A stretch of DNA of 64,000 nt from Physcocola sp002396385 (GTDB taxonomy: Bacteria > Bacteroidota > Bacteroidia > Bacteroidales > Paludibacteraceae): positions 1 through 64,000 of the forward strand of contig CAMNDM010000002.1 in the NCBI GenBank assembly GCA_946535435.1, given 5' to 3'. The notes under the pieces were generated by a model. That model searched no databases, was not told where the DNA came from, and saw only the letters and a program-made list of their open reading frames with translations. The translations under genes were made by a program, and so were the position numbers. This document shows positions 1 through 8,076 of this stretch, one piece after another. The number at the start of each line of letters is the position of its first letter. Positions within the stretch are counted from its first letter, which is position 1.

Positions 1-377
1 TATAGGCCTAGCGGACTGGAGTTTTATGCTTTTTATTTTTTAGCGGACAGCAATAGTTTTTTATGTGCTAAAACGCAACAGTTGACGTTCTATGTGAAAT
101 GATTTGACCTCCAGAATCCGACTTTAAGCCATCCTTTTTTTTGTGTGAGATTAGTGTTCGTTATGTTCTCCTGAGTGTTCTTATTTGCTTGGGTCTGGTG
201 TCGGATTGTCGTGACAAAAAGTGTGTGGACGAATTTAAAATATGGTGGTTTCGTAATTCTTTGCATATTTCCTTTTGTGCTGATTTGTCCCAATTAACCG
301 AGCTTTTGTTTTGTCAAATTGTATTTATGGCCTTCCGTGCGATGTTTATATTTTGTCATACCATAGGTCTTATAAAT
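1..377. other. Left-edge non-coding stretch
   Basis: No supportable gene lies here. An 82-codon plus-strand frame (141-389) runs through AT-rich sequence, has no recognisable domain, and its 3' end overlaps the promoter of the next gene, so it is probably chance. No tRNA or strong hairpin was seen. Confidence 0.5.
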
Positions 378-409
378 TTTGGCGTTTAGTGTTATAATTT
401 GTATTTTTG
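378..409 (+). promoter_or_regulatory. Bacteroidota-type promoter
   Basis: The -33 box TTTG (378-381), a 20-nt spacer and the -7 box TATTTTTG (402-409) match the known Bacteroidota sigma-A pattern TTTG-N19-21-TAnnTTTG. It would give a leader of roughly 70 nt before the ATG at 489. This is one of the best matches in the window. Confidence 0.65.
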
Positions 410-488
410 TATTAATTAAACTCAAGAATAAATTTCGGTTGAAGTCCTAGAATCTTGACTCAGTAGTTATCCTATTTATTGTTAAGCT

Positions 489-944
489 ATGCGTGTCCTA
501 ATTAGCATATTGTTAGTTATGTTGTCTTTCTCTACTGCTTTCGCAGGAGGGGGGGAAACCTATAAGCATACTTCGACAATTGGAACCGAGAATGGCGAAC
601 GCCTTGAAATGGTTATGGTTCGCGGTCGTAATTCCAAAGGCTCAAACGGTATGGTTATACTTGTTTGTGGCATAAAGGATAACCATAACTATAGGGCATT
701 TATTGAATTTCGCACCCGTAAAGGAAATAATTTGTTGGCGCAGCCAATTACACCGCGCGGTGGCAATAACATCGACAGACATAAGAATATCGTCTTTTTC
801 GAGTGTTATATCAAAGAAGACGAGCTTGACATCATTAAGTACGATTATGTTGAAAAAATTATTGTCGGTGGAGTATATTTCGATATAACTGAGTCGGGCA
901 ACAAAAAATTACATGCAGTTATTGATAAGATGGACGGTAAGTAA
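489..944 (+). CDS. Small exported protein of unknown function
   Basis: A 151-residue protein. Residues 1-19 form a signal peptide (basic start MRV, a hydrophobic core, then a probable cut after AFA before GGGE). There is no lipobox cysteine and no T9SS sorting domain, so a periplasmic location is likely. The mature part of about 130 residues is mixed and charged, with two cysteines (in LVCGIK and FECYIK) that could form a disulfide. I do not recognise the family. It stands alone between its own promoter and a shared terminator with thyA, so it looks like a single-gene transcript. The clear promoter, signal peptide and terminator make it a real gene. Confidence 0.7.
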   Translation: MRVLISILLVMLSFSTAFAGGGETYKHTSTIGTENGERLEMVMVRGRNSKGSNGMVILVCGIKDNHNYRAFIEFRTRKGNNLLAQPITPRGGNNIDRHKNIVFFECYIKEDELDIIKYDYVEKIIVGGVYFDITESGNKKLHAVIDKMDGK

Positions 945-956
945 ATTCGTGATATG

Positions 957-1000
957 AAAAAGAAACGGCTGGACTCTACAGATTCCAGCCGTTTCTTTTT
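957..1000. terminator. Bidirectional terminator
   Basis: A 17-bp inverted repeat (957-973 with 984-1000) around a 10-nt loop, core AACGGCTGGA/TCCAGCCGTT, has an A-run on the left and a T-run on the right. It can end both the plus-strand small exported gene and the minus-strand thyA operon. Confidence 0.85.
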
Positions 1001-1014
1001 ATTTGTGAGTAGGG

Positions 1015-1809
1015 CTAAACCGAAACCTTGCCACTTATGTGTGGCCACGGATCGTATTCTTCTAATTGGAAATCTTCGTACTTAAAGTCAAATATGTTTT
1101 TAACGTCCGGATTAATAACCATTTTAGGAAGTTTGCGGGGTGTTCGCTCCAATTGGGTGTGCACCTGTTCCATATGGTTCAGGTAGATGTGTGTGTCGCC
1201 TGTTGTGTGGACAAATTCACCTGCTTTCAAACCCGTTACTTGCGCCACCATCATCAACAACAATGCATACGAGGCTATATTGAACGGTACGCCTAAAAAT
1301 ACGTCAGCGCTTCTCTGATAGAGTTGAAGACTCAGTTTGCCGTCTGCCACATAGAATTGGAAGAGTAGGTGGCAGGGGGGAAGTTTCATTTTGTCGACAT
1401 CTGCCACATTCCAAGCACTTACAATAAGACGGCGCGAATTCGGGTTGTTCTTGATATCGTTGATCAAATTGGTGATTTGGTCGATGTGCCCTCCGTCGTA
1501 ATCTGGCCACGAGCGCCATTGGTAGCCGTAGATAGGGCCTAGCTCCCCATTCTCGTCTGCCCATTCATTCCAAATGCGCACTCCGTTGTCTTGGAGGTAT
1601 TTTACGTTGGTGTCGCCCTGTAAGAACCAGAGAAGTTCGTAAATGATGGATTTGAGGTGTAGTTTCTTTGTCGTTAGTAGTGGAAATCCGTCTGCCAGGT
1701 TAAAGCGCATCTGGTGGCCGAAAATGCTTTTGGTCCCTGTCCCTGTTCGGTCTCCTTTTTCGACACCTTCGTCAAGTATTCGTTGAAGTAAATCTAAATA
1801 TTGTTTCAT
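1015..1809 (-). CDS. thyA: Thymidylate synthase ThyA
   Basis: Makes dTMP from dUMP using methylene-tetrahydrofolate, in the cytoplasm. The 264-residue length equals that of the E. coli enzyme. The catalytic Cys146 sits in LPPCHLLFQ and the N-terminal phosphate-binding arginine in GDRTGTGT (Arg21). The dUMP-binding stretch YQRSADVFLGVPFN and the C-terminal PHISGKVSV are intact. It starts 12 nt after the ispG stop, so it is the last gene of the relA/spoT-ispG-thyA run. The folA gene that often follows thyA is absent; the operon ends at the terminator just downstream. No oddity was seen. Confidence 0.97.
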   Translation of the reverse strand: MKQYLDLLQRILDEGVEKGDRTGTGTKSIFGHQMRFNLADGFPLLTTKKLHLKSIIYELLWFLQGDTNVKYLQDNGVRIWNEWADENGELGPIYGYQWRSWPDYDGGHIDQITNLINDIKNNPNSRRLIVSAWNVADVDKMKLPPCHLLFQFYVADGKLSLQLYQRSADVFLGVPFNIASYALLLMMVAQVTGLKAGEFVHTTGDTHIYLNHMEQVHTQLERTPRKLPKMVINPDVKNIFDFKYEDFQLEEYDPWPHISGKVSV

Positions 1810-1821
1810 GTTCCGTTCTTT

Positions 1822-3654
1822 TTATGCTTCGTGCCAATCGCCGTTGCTCTTTATCAATTCAATTAGTTTTTCCACGGCCTCTTCTGCGGGTATCATCTTT
1901 TCTACACATTCCTGTCCTTTATATAGGTTGACTTTACCCATTCCCGAACCTACGTATCCGTAGTCGGCGTCTGCCATTTCTCCCGGTCCGTTCACTATAC
2001 AACCCATAATACCGATTTTCAGGTTCTTTAAATGGCTTGTTTTTGCTTTGATTTGTGCTATGGTGCTCTGCATGTCGTAAAGCGTCCTTCCACAACTTGG
2101 ACAAGAAATATATTCGGTCTTGCTCATGCGGCTTCGCGATGCCTGAAGGATGGCGAACGCACCTGAAGTGACATCGGCTGTTGGCAGATTGGCGTCCTCA
2201 AGCCATAGTCCGTCTGCTATGCCGTCAATAAAGAAAGAACCCATATCGGCACCGCATTTAATCTGGAATGTGCCTTTTTCGGTGTCGTTATAGGTTTGTT
2301 TCAAGACGACGGGGTTTTCCTTCCCTTTGCATAACAAGGCGTGAACAAAGGCTCTTTGTTCGCCTACGGAATTAATGTGTCCGCTTTCTACTATGAATAC
2401 GCATTTGTTGTCGGCGGCTGCCAGTGTTTCCTCTATTGCCGGGTAGTTGGTCAGCACAAACTTTATGTTTGCTTTGCAACCTTTAATCTTGCTGTAGTCT
2501 TTACTGGTGAAGAGGGGATACAGGTTGGTGTAGTCTTGCCAAAGGCTGTAGTCGACAATCGTTGGCAGCACGATGTGGCTTGGCAGCGATTCGGCAAATA
2601 CATAATCGGGTTTCAAAAAACCTTCCGAACTGTTGGCTATAACGATGGGAACGTTGTTCCCTCCTATATTTCCTATCTTTGTGCTTTTCCTGCGGCTGTA
2701 GCTGTATGGATTGACTTTCCCGCTGTCGGTCCCGTCAATGACTTTGTGCCCGCACCTGCGCGATACGTAGTCGGCTAGTGCTTTGGCAACTGGAATTTCT
2801 TTTTCTGGGTCTTCGCTTAATGATACACGGATGGTGTCGCCGATTCCGTCACATAGAAGAGCCCCTATACCCACAGCACTCTTTATGCGTCCGTCTTCGC
2901 CGTCGCCTGCTTCGGTTACCCCAATGTGTAGAGGAAAGTCCATTCCCTCTTCGGCCATTGTGGCGACTAACAGACGTACGGTTTCTACCATGATGACGGT
3001 GTTCGAGGCTTTAATTGAGATGACCACGTTGCTGAACCCCTCGCTCTGGCAGATGCGCAGGAACTCCATACACGATTCTACCATGCCTTCCTGGGTGTCG
3101 CCGTATCGGCTGAGTATGCGGTCGCTTAAAGAGCCATGGTTAACCCCAATCCTTATAGCGGTTTTGTTGGCTTTGCAGATGTTTAGAAAAGGTACGAGGC
3201 GCTCTCTGATTTTTGCTATTTCTTGCTGGTATTCTTCATCGGTATACGAGAATCGTTTTTGGGTGTGTACGCTGTCAACGTAGTTCCCCGGATTGATGCG
3301 GACTTTCTCGACATGAAGGGCGGCCTCGTCTGCCGCTTTGGGGTTGAAGTGGATGTCGGCAACCAAAGGCTGTCGGAATCCGCGGCGTGTCAGTTCTTCC
3401 CTTATAGGCTGTAAGTTTTTCGCCTCTTTCACTCCCTGGGCTGTAAAGCGGACCAACTCACCACCTTCTTTTATTATGCGGATGCATTGTTCTACACTTC
3501 CATTCGTATCGTTTGTGTCGGTATTTGCCATCGACTGGATTCTGATGGGTTGGCTGCTGCCCATTGTCAGGTTGCCAATTTGAACGTTGTGCGCTGCACG
3601 GCGCTTGTAGTTGAACAGCGCGTTGCTGTCTCTGCCAGGTAAATAGTTCTTCAT
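1822..3654 (-). CDS. ispG: 4-hydroxy-3-methylbut-2-enyl diphosphate synthase IspG, long form
   Basis: Converts MEcPP to HMBPP, the penultimate step of the MEP isoprenoid pathway. At 610 residues it is the long type found in Bacteroidota, Chlamydiae and plants rather than the ~370-residue E. coli type. The N-terminal TIM barrel spans about residues 20-290, an inserted domain about 300-510, and the C-terminal 4Fe-4S domain about 510-600. The cluster ligands are visible as Cys518 and Cys521 (CPSCGRTL), Cys552 (MGCIVNGPGE) and the following Glu558. It lies 9 nt after relA/spoT and 12 nt before thyA, so co-transcription is likely. The window shows no other MEP gene. Confidence 0.96.
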   Translation of the reverse strand: MKNYLPGRDSNALFNYKRRAAHNVQIGNLTMGSSQPIRIQSMANTDTNDTNGSVEQCIRIIKEGGELVRFTAQGVKEAKNLQPIREELTRRGFRQPLVADIHFNPKAADEAALHVEKVRINPGNYVDSVHTQKRFSYTDEEYQQEIAKIRERLVPFLNICKANKTAIRIGVNHGSLSDRILSRYGDTQEGMVESCMEFLRICQSEGFSNVVISIKASNTVIMVETVRLLVATMAEEGMDFPLHIGVTEAGDGEDGRIKSAVGIGALLCDGIGDTIRVSLSEDPEKEIPVAKALADYVSRRCGHKVIDGTDSGKVNPYSYSRRKSTKIGNIGGNNVPIVIANSSEGFLKPDYVFAESLPSHIVLPTIVDYSLWQDYTNLYPLFTSKDYSKIKGCKANIKFVLTNYPAIEETLAAADNKCVFIVESGHINSVGEQRAFVHALLCKGKENPVVLKQTYNDTEKGTFQIKCGADMGSFFIDGIADGLWLEDANLPTADVTSGAFAILQASRSRMSKTEYISCPSCGRTLYDMQSTIAQIKAKTSHLKNLKIGIMGCIVNGPGEMADADYGYVGSGMGKVNLYKGQECVEKMIPAEEAVEKLIELIKSNGDWHEA

Positions 3655-3663
3655 TTGTTTTAC

Positions 3664-6033
3664 TTATTTTAGAACTGCTTTGTCGGTGGCTACTCGCTCA
3701 ACCGCGTTTATGTCTTTAATCTTCAATATGTTCATACAGAGATTGTTCACGTCTTCAACGTCGCGGATGTAAACCGTGATGTTTGCGGTGAAAAGTCCTT
3801 CATCAGTGTCTAGGGTCACGCGGCTGATGTTGATTTTCAGCATGCTGGAGATGACGTCTATAATTTCTCGCAGAATGCCTATCCGGTCCATTCCTTTAAT
3901 TTGAATGGTGGCGGGGAACGACAGCACGCGGTGGGTTTCCCACGAGGCTGATACAATCTGGCTACCGTAGTTCGATTTCAGTTTCATGGCCACCGGACAT
4001 TGCCGTTTGTGTACAATGTAGACGCCGCCTTCGTCGAGGAAGCCCAGAATGTCGTCTCCCGGTATCGGACAGCAACATTCCGCAATGCGGTATTTAGGGC
4101 CGTTCCCGTCTTCGTTCTTGTTGTTCTCGGTTACCTTTAGTCCGTTATTAGATGTTTTTTGGTTTTGATCTTTTGCGTTAGGTTGTGGAGCATTATTGTT
4201 GCTAGTCAGCTTGCCGAAGGTTAAATCCCAGATCTTCACCCACCGGCTGCTCTTCTTGTCCTTAAACATGGTTTTGGTCAGTTCCTGCAAGTCGAGGCTG
4301 CCTTTCCCTATTTTGTACATCATCTCGTCCTTGTTCGGCTCGCCATAATGTTCAATAATACGGTTTATGGTGTCGTGGTCGTCAGGAATGTTGTACTTTT
4401 TCAGAAATTCGTGCAGTCTCTTAACTCCCATCGAAATTAGGTTATGGTATTCTTTGCGGAACATCTGCCTGATGCAGTTGCGCGCTTTCGCTGTCTGCAC
4501 AATCTCTATCCAATCCGATTTCGGTTGTTGTCTTTTTGAAGTCAGAATCTCCACTTGGTCTCCACTCTGCAGAATGTAGGTGATAGGTACCAGTTTGTGG
4601 CTGACTTTAGCTCCGATACACTGCATACCCAGTTCGGTGTGGAGGTCGAAAGCAAGGTCAAGCACGGTCGAACCCTGAGGCATCGTTTTGATGTCGCCTT
4701 TTGGTGTGTAGACAAAGATTTCCGATGCGAAAAGGTTCATCTTGAAGGTGTCGAGGAAGTCGATGGCATTGCTGTCAGGATTCTCTAACTGCTCTTTTAT
4801 GGTTTGTAGCCATTTCTCCAATTCCGAGTCGTCTTCCTCTCCAGTCTTGTACTTCCAGTGGGCGGCAAAACCTTTTTCAGCTATGTCGTCCATTCTGCGG
4901 CTTCTTATCTGAACTTCAATCCATTTGTTGTCTGGCCCCATCACGGTAAGGTGCAGGGCTTCGTATCCGTTCGCCTTAGGGGTGTTCACCCAATCGCGTA
5001 TGCGGTCGGGTCGGGGCTTGAACAAGTCGGTTACTGCCGAGTAGATAGCCCAGCAGTTCTGTTTCTCCTCTTTAAGGTCGGGACATTCGAAAACAATCCT
5101 GATGGCCAGAATGTCGTATACCTCTTCAAATGGTATAGCCTTCTTTTCCATCTTTTTCCATATTGAGTAGATGGACTTGATGCGCGACTGGATGTCTGCC
5201 TTTATTCCCAGTTCCGCAAGTTTCTCCCTAATGGGACTCTTGATGTCAGAGAACAGTTTTTCACGTTCTTTGCTGGTGTCTTCCAGCTTTTTGTTGAGTT
5301 CGACGTATTTGTCGGGGTGCTCATATTTGAAACTCAGGTCTTCCAACTCCGTCTTTATGGCGTATAAACCCAAACGGTTGGCCAAAGGAGCGTAAATGTA
5401 TTGTGTCTCACCTGTGATTTTCAACTGTTTGTGAGGAGGCATTGATCCAAGTGTCCGCATGTTGTGGAGGCGGTCTGCCATTTTAATTAGCACCACGCGG
5501 ATGTCTTCGCTCATAGTCAGCAGCAGTTTCCTGAAATTTTCAGCCTGGGCTGATGCCTGCGCGCCGAATACGCCGCCCGAAATCTTGGTAAGTCCGTCTA
5601 CTATAATCGCTATTTTGTCGTTGAATAGGTTTCTGATGTCTTCGACGCTTGTCTCGGTGTCTTCTACAACATCGTGGAGAAGGGCAGAACATATGGACGT
5701 GGAACCCAAACCGAGTTCTTCTGCAACGATTTGTGCAACCGCAATTGGGTGCATAATATATGGCTCGCCACTTCTGCGCCTTACGCCAGCATGCGCATGT
5801 TTAGCATAACGGTATGCTTTATCGATTATCTCGATGTGTTTGCGGTGGTTTGAATTGAGGTAAGTCTCTCTTAATTTAGCGTACGCCGCCTCGATCATTG
5901 CTTCTTCCTCGGGCGTGTTTTTGACTATTTCTTCCATAAGTTTTTGTCTTTGCTCAACCATTCGCAGCCTGTTGTCGCAACTTTTCCTATTTGTTTCCCC
6001 AACATTTGGCGCTTGTTGCTCAATTTTATACAA
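3664..6033 (-). CDS. Bifunctional (p)ppGpp synthetase/hydrolase, RelA/SpoT family
   Basis: Makes and degrades the stringent-response alarmone. The HD hydrolase domain keeps its metal residues (His95, His120-Asp121 in LLHDVVED, Asp187 in MADRLHN). The synthetase domain (about 250-400) has RDWVNTPKANGYEALH and the EVQIR strand. A TGS domain follows (about 435-500), then a Cys-containing conserved region (AECCCPIPGDDILGF) and a C-terminal ACT domain. Both catalytic halves look intact, so I infer a Rel-type bifunctional enzyme. It is the first gene of an operon with ispG and thyA. The start is uncertain: Met25 (position 5961) gives a protein nearer the usual length, and the first 24 residues look atypical. 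Confidence 0.95.
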   Translation of the reverse strand: MYKIEQQAPNVGETNRKSCDNRLRMVEQRQKLMEEIVKNTPEEEAMIEAAYAKLRETYLNSNHRKHIEIIDKAYRYAKHAHAGVRRRSGEPYIMHPIAVAQIVAEELGLGSTSICSALLHDVVEDTETSVEDIRNLFNDKIAIIVDGLTKISGGVFGAQASAQAENFRKLLLTMSEDIRVVLIKMADRLHNMRTLGSMPPHKQLKITGETQYIYAPLANRLGLYAIKTELEDLSFKYEHPDKYVELNKKLEDTSKEREKLFSDIKSPIREKLAELGIKADIQSRIKSIYSIWKKMEKKAIPFEEVYDILAIRIVFECPDLKEEKQNCWAIYSAVTDLFKPRPDRIRDWVNTPKANGYEALHLTVMGPDNKWIEVQIRSRRMDDIAEKGFAAHWKYKTGEEDDSELEKWLQTIKEQLENPDSNAIDFLDTFKMNLFASEIFVYTPKGDIKTMPQGSTVLDLAFDLHTELGMQCIGAKVSHKLVPITYILQSGDQVEILTSKRQQPKSDWIEIVQTAKARNCIRQMFRKEYHNLISMGVKRLHEFLKKYNIPDDHDTINRIIEHYGEPNKDEMMYKIGKGSLDLQELTKTMFKDKKSSRWVKIWDLTFGKLTSNNNAPQPNAKDQNQKTSNNGLKVTENNKNEDGNGPKYRIAECCCPIPGDDILGFLDEGGVYIVHKRQCPVAMKLKSNYGSQIVSASWETHRVLSFPATIQIKGMDRIGILREIIDVISSMLKINISRVTLDTDEGLFTANITVYIRDVEDVNNLCMNILKIKDINAVERVATDKAVLK

Positions 6034-6121
6034 TATTCGGCATTTTTGGTGAGAAAAACAAACAAAAAAGGCTCCATCACCTATTTACGCCCATTGTTGA
6101 TAAAAAACATCCTTCTTTCTT

Positions 6122-6151
6122 TTTGCTTACAAATGCATTTTCTTACATTTG
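6122..6151 (+). promoter_or_regulatory. Candidate promoter for the DksA-like gene
   Basis: TTTG at 6122-6125, an 18-nt spacer and TACATTTG at 6144-6151 fit the Bacteroidota promoter pattern with a spacer slightly short of the usual 19-21 nt. It lies 67 nt before the ATG at 6219. Confidence 0.5.
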
Positions 6152-6218
6152 TGAAAATTAATGAGTCGAAAAGGGGTGTTTTAATCCACCCTGTGTTTTT
6201 CTTAACCCTTAAAGTTTA

Positions 6219-6605
6219 ATGACTATGGCTGAAAAAACCAGATATTCTGATGAGGAATTGGCCGAATTCAAGGCTTTGATTCTTGAAAAACTCGAAAAGG
6301 CAAAAAGAGAATACGAGGCACTGCGTGCTAGTATGAATAATACCGACGGTAACGAAATTACTGATACGTCTCCTACTTTCAAGGCGCTTGAAGAGGGGCA
6401 GACAACTATGTCGAAAGAGGAAGACGGACGGTTGGCCCAGCGCCAGATGAAGTTCATACAACACCTGCAGGCTGCCTTGATTCGTATTGAAAACAAAACA
6501 TATGGCATCTGTCGAGTTACGGGGAAACTTATCCCGAAGGAACGACTTCGTGCTGTACCTCATGCAACCCTTAGCATCGATGCTAAAAACAGTGGCGCTA
6601 AGTAA
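6219..6605 (+). CDS. TraR/DksA-family protein with degenerate zinc finger
   Basis: A 128-residue protein: a helical coiled-coil N-terminal half (about 8-90, rich in E, K and R) followed by a DksA-type C-terminal segment GICRVTGKLIPKERL...HATL. In the classic family four cysteines bind zinc; only one (in GICR) remains, which is common in the Bacteroidota members. The family acts on RNA polymerase through the secondary channel, often together with ppGpp. It faces away from relA/spoT across a 185-bp shared intergenic region and precedes lspA, an arrangement I recall as usual in Bacteroidetes. The exact role is inferred. Confidence 0.85.
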   Translation: MTMAEKTRYSDEELAEFKALILEKLEKAKREYEALRASMNNTDGNEITDTSPTFKALEEGQTTMSKEEDGRLAQRQMKFIQHLQAALIRIENKTYGICRVTGKLIPKERLRAVPHATLSIDAKNSGAK

Positions 6606-6685
6606 GCATAAACGAATTTTTGCTTTGGCTAATCCGGCAAGCTGGTTCGCTCTAGCTTGCCTTTTTGCCTTTCTCCCTATTCTAA

Positions 6686-7375
6686 ATGGCTATCACTTTC
6701 AATTCTAAACAGAAAATTGCCCTCTTTGTGGCTCTTTTTATTATTGTTGCCGACCAACTCCTCAAATTTTGGACTCGTGTGAATCTTGCCGACGGGTCTG
6801 TAGTGGAAGTGGCCAGCTGGTTTAAATTGTGCTATGTGCAAAATCCGGGCGCAGCTTTCGGCATGACTTTTGGTCCAAAGATATTCCTGACTATTTTCCG
6901 GATTTTTGCGGTCGGGTGCTTGTTCTTCTGCTCGTGCCGGATTGCGAAAAGAACCGACTTCTCTTTAGCGTTCGTGGTCGCTTTCGTTATGATTGCGGCG
7001 GGTGCGACGGGAAACATTATCGATTGTGTTTTTTATGCCAAAGTTTTTGATGGTGGCGACTGGCTTGTCGGTAAAGTGGTAGATATGCTCTATTTCCCTC
7101 TTTTCCGTTTCTCGCTGCCAGACTGGATCCCTTTGCTGGGCGGACAGTCTTACCTCTTTTTCAGTCCGGTTTTCAATTTGGCCGATGCGGCTATTACGTG
7201 CGGTACCTTTTATATGATGTTTTTCCGGTTTAAAGAATTGACGAAATTTACCGATCTTTGTTCCGAAAAAATATCTCTTTTCTTCTCAATGTCGTCTAAG
7301 TATCGTGATGATGACGATAACTGTAAAGACGATGATATAGAGATTACTAAAAATGACGAAAATGTTGAAAAATAA
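6686..7375 (+). CDS. lspA: Lipoprotein signal peptidase LspA
   Basis: An inner-membrane aspartyl protease that removes signal peptides from lipidated prolipoproteins. Four hydrophobic segments are visible. The catalytic pair is Asp113 (in TGNIID) and Asp167 (in VFNLADAAI); the conserved Asp23-Gln (VADQLLK) and the QNPGAAFG loop are present. At 229 residues it exceeds the E. coli protein (164) through a longer periplasmic loop between the two aspartates and a charged C-terminal tail, as in other Bacteroidota. The 3' end overlaps the next lipoprotein gene by about 15-20 nt, suggesting translational coupling. Confidence 0.95.
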   Translation: MAITFNSKQKIALFVALFIIVADQLLKFWTRVNLADGSVVEVASWFKLCYVQNPGAAFGMTFGPKIFLTIFRIFAVGCLFFCSCRIAKRTDFSLAFVVAFVMIAAGATGNIIDCVFYAKVFDGGDWLVGKVVDMLYFPLFRFSLPDWIPLLGGQSYLFFSPVFNLADAAITCGTFYMMFFRFKELTKFTDLCSEKISLFFSMSSKYRDDDDNCKDDDIEITKNDENVEK

Positions 7376-7700
7376 GTTGTCTTTGATTGTGGCTTTTTTG
7401 GGGGCGGTCTCCCTTGCGTCGTGCAAACCCGATAAGGGGGAACCTCCTATCGGTAAACACGAGATGGCTATGCTGCTGGCCGACGTCCATATTGCCCAAT
7501 CGTTGCTTAGCAACCAAACGACGGTTGCTGCCGACAAATTAGAGAAAGACCGTTATTACAAGTCGGTGCTCGACAAACACAATGTTACTGAGGCCGTTTT
7601 CGATTCTGCCGTAGCCTGGTATTCGCGTAATACGGGCGAATACAAACAGGTCTATTTGGAATTGATTGACACCTTGAATCACCGACGTGTCAGAATGTAG
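7353..7700 (+). CDS. DUF4296 lipoprotein
   Basis: A 115-residue predicted lipoprotein with lipobox LASC (Cys24) after a hydrophobic stretch. The body matches the Bacteroidota DUF4296 pattern: an N-terminal helix MAMLLADVHIAQSLL, then a conserved YYKSVLDKHNVTEAVFDSAVAWY region. Function is unknown. The start may be Met4 (7362) rather than 7353; both overlap the end of lspA. It will itself be an LspA substrate, which fits the gene pairing. Confidence 0.85.
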   Translation: MTKMLKNKLSLIVAFLGAVSLASCKPDKGEPPIGKHEMAMLLADVHIAQSLLSNQTTVAADKLEKDRYYKSVLDKHNVTEAVFDSAVAWYSRNTGEYKQVYLELIDTLNHRRVRM

Positions 7701-7716
7701 GCTCTGTACTTTTCCT

Positions 7717-8064
7717 ATGTTGAAACGTTTTGCTGCTCACTGGCTTGTTGTTGATGCTGAAAATGCCATCCCTTGCGCTGTGGTCTCTATTGACGAGCGT
7801 GGTGTGGTGGCTGAAATCTTCCGGTTGGCCGATTTTACTTGCGAACCTTCGGGCACAACTTTTGTCGATGGCTTTATCGCTCCTTTCCTATCCGATACGA
7901 CAAATGTGGCTCCTAAGGATTTAAAGGCCTTCCTTTTGGATTGTGCAGGCCGGTTAGACGCTTCAATAATCGTAGGCTCGTGTACACGGCTTTTCAATTA
8001 TAGTGTCTCGCAAGAAGGTAAAATTGTCGTGACTCCGATCAACGATTTTATTACAATAAAATAA
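7717..8064 (+). CDS. Hypothetical protein between DUF4296 and protease genes
   Basis: A 115-residue protein. The frame opens upstream at 7687, inside the previous gene, but the ATG at 7717 (MLKRFAAHWLVVDAEN) avoids the overlap and is preferred. The composition is that of a soluble cytosolic protein. It contains a phrase typical of amidohydrolase starts (AHWLVVDAENAI...ERGVVAEIF...FVDGFIAP), so it may be a remnant or relative of an imidazolonepropionase/cytosine-deaminase N-terminal beta-sandwich. No metal-binding HxH is present, so it cannot be an active amidohydrolase. It ends 12 nt before the protease gene. Confidence 0.65.
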   Translation: MLKRFAAHWLVVDAENAIPCAVVSIDERGVVAEIFRLADFTCEPSGTTFVDGFIAPFLSDTTNVAPKDLKAFLLDCAGRLDASIIVGSCTRLFNYSVSQEGKIVVTPINDFITIK

Positions 8065-8076
8065 TAGCATATAATT

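Noticed and set aside
141..389. 82-residue plus-strand ORF
   Set aside because: AT-rich, without a recognisable domain, and overlaps the -33 promoter region of the next gene; probably chance.
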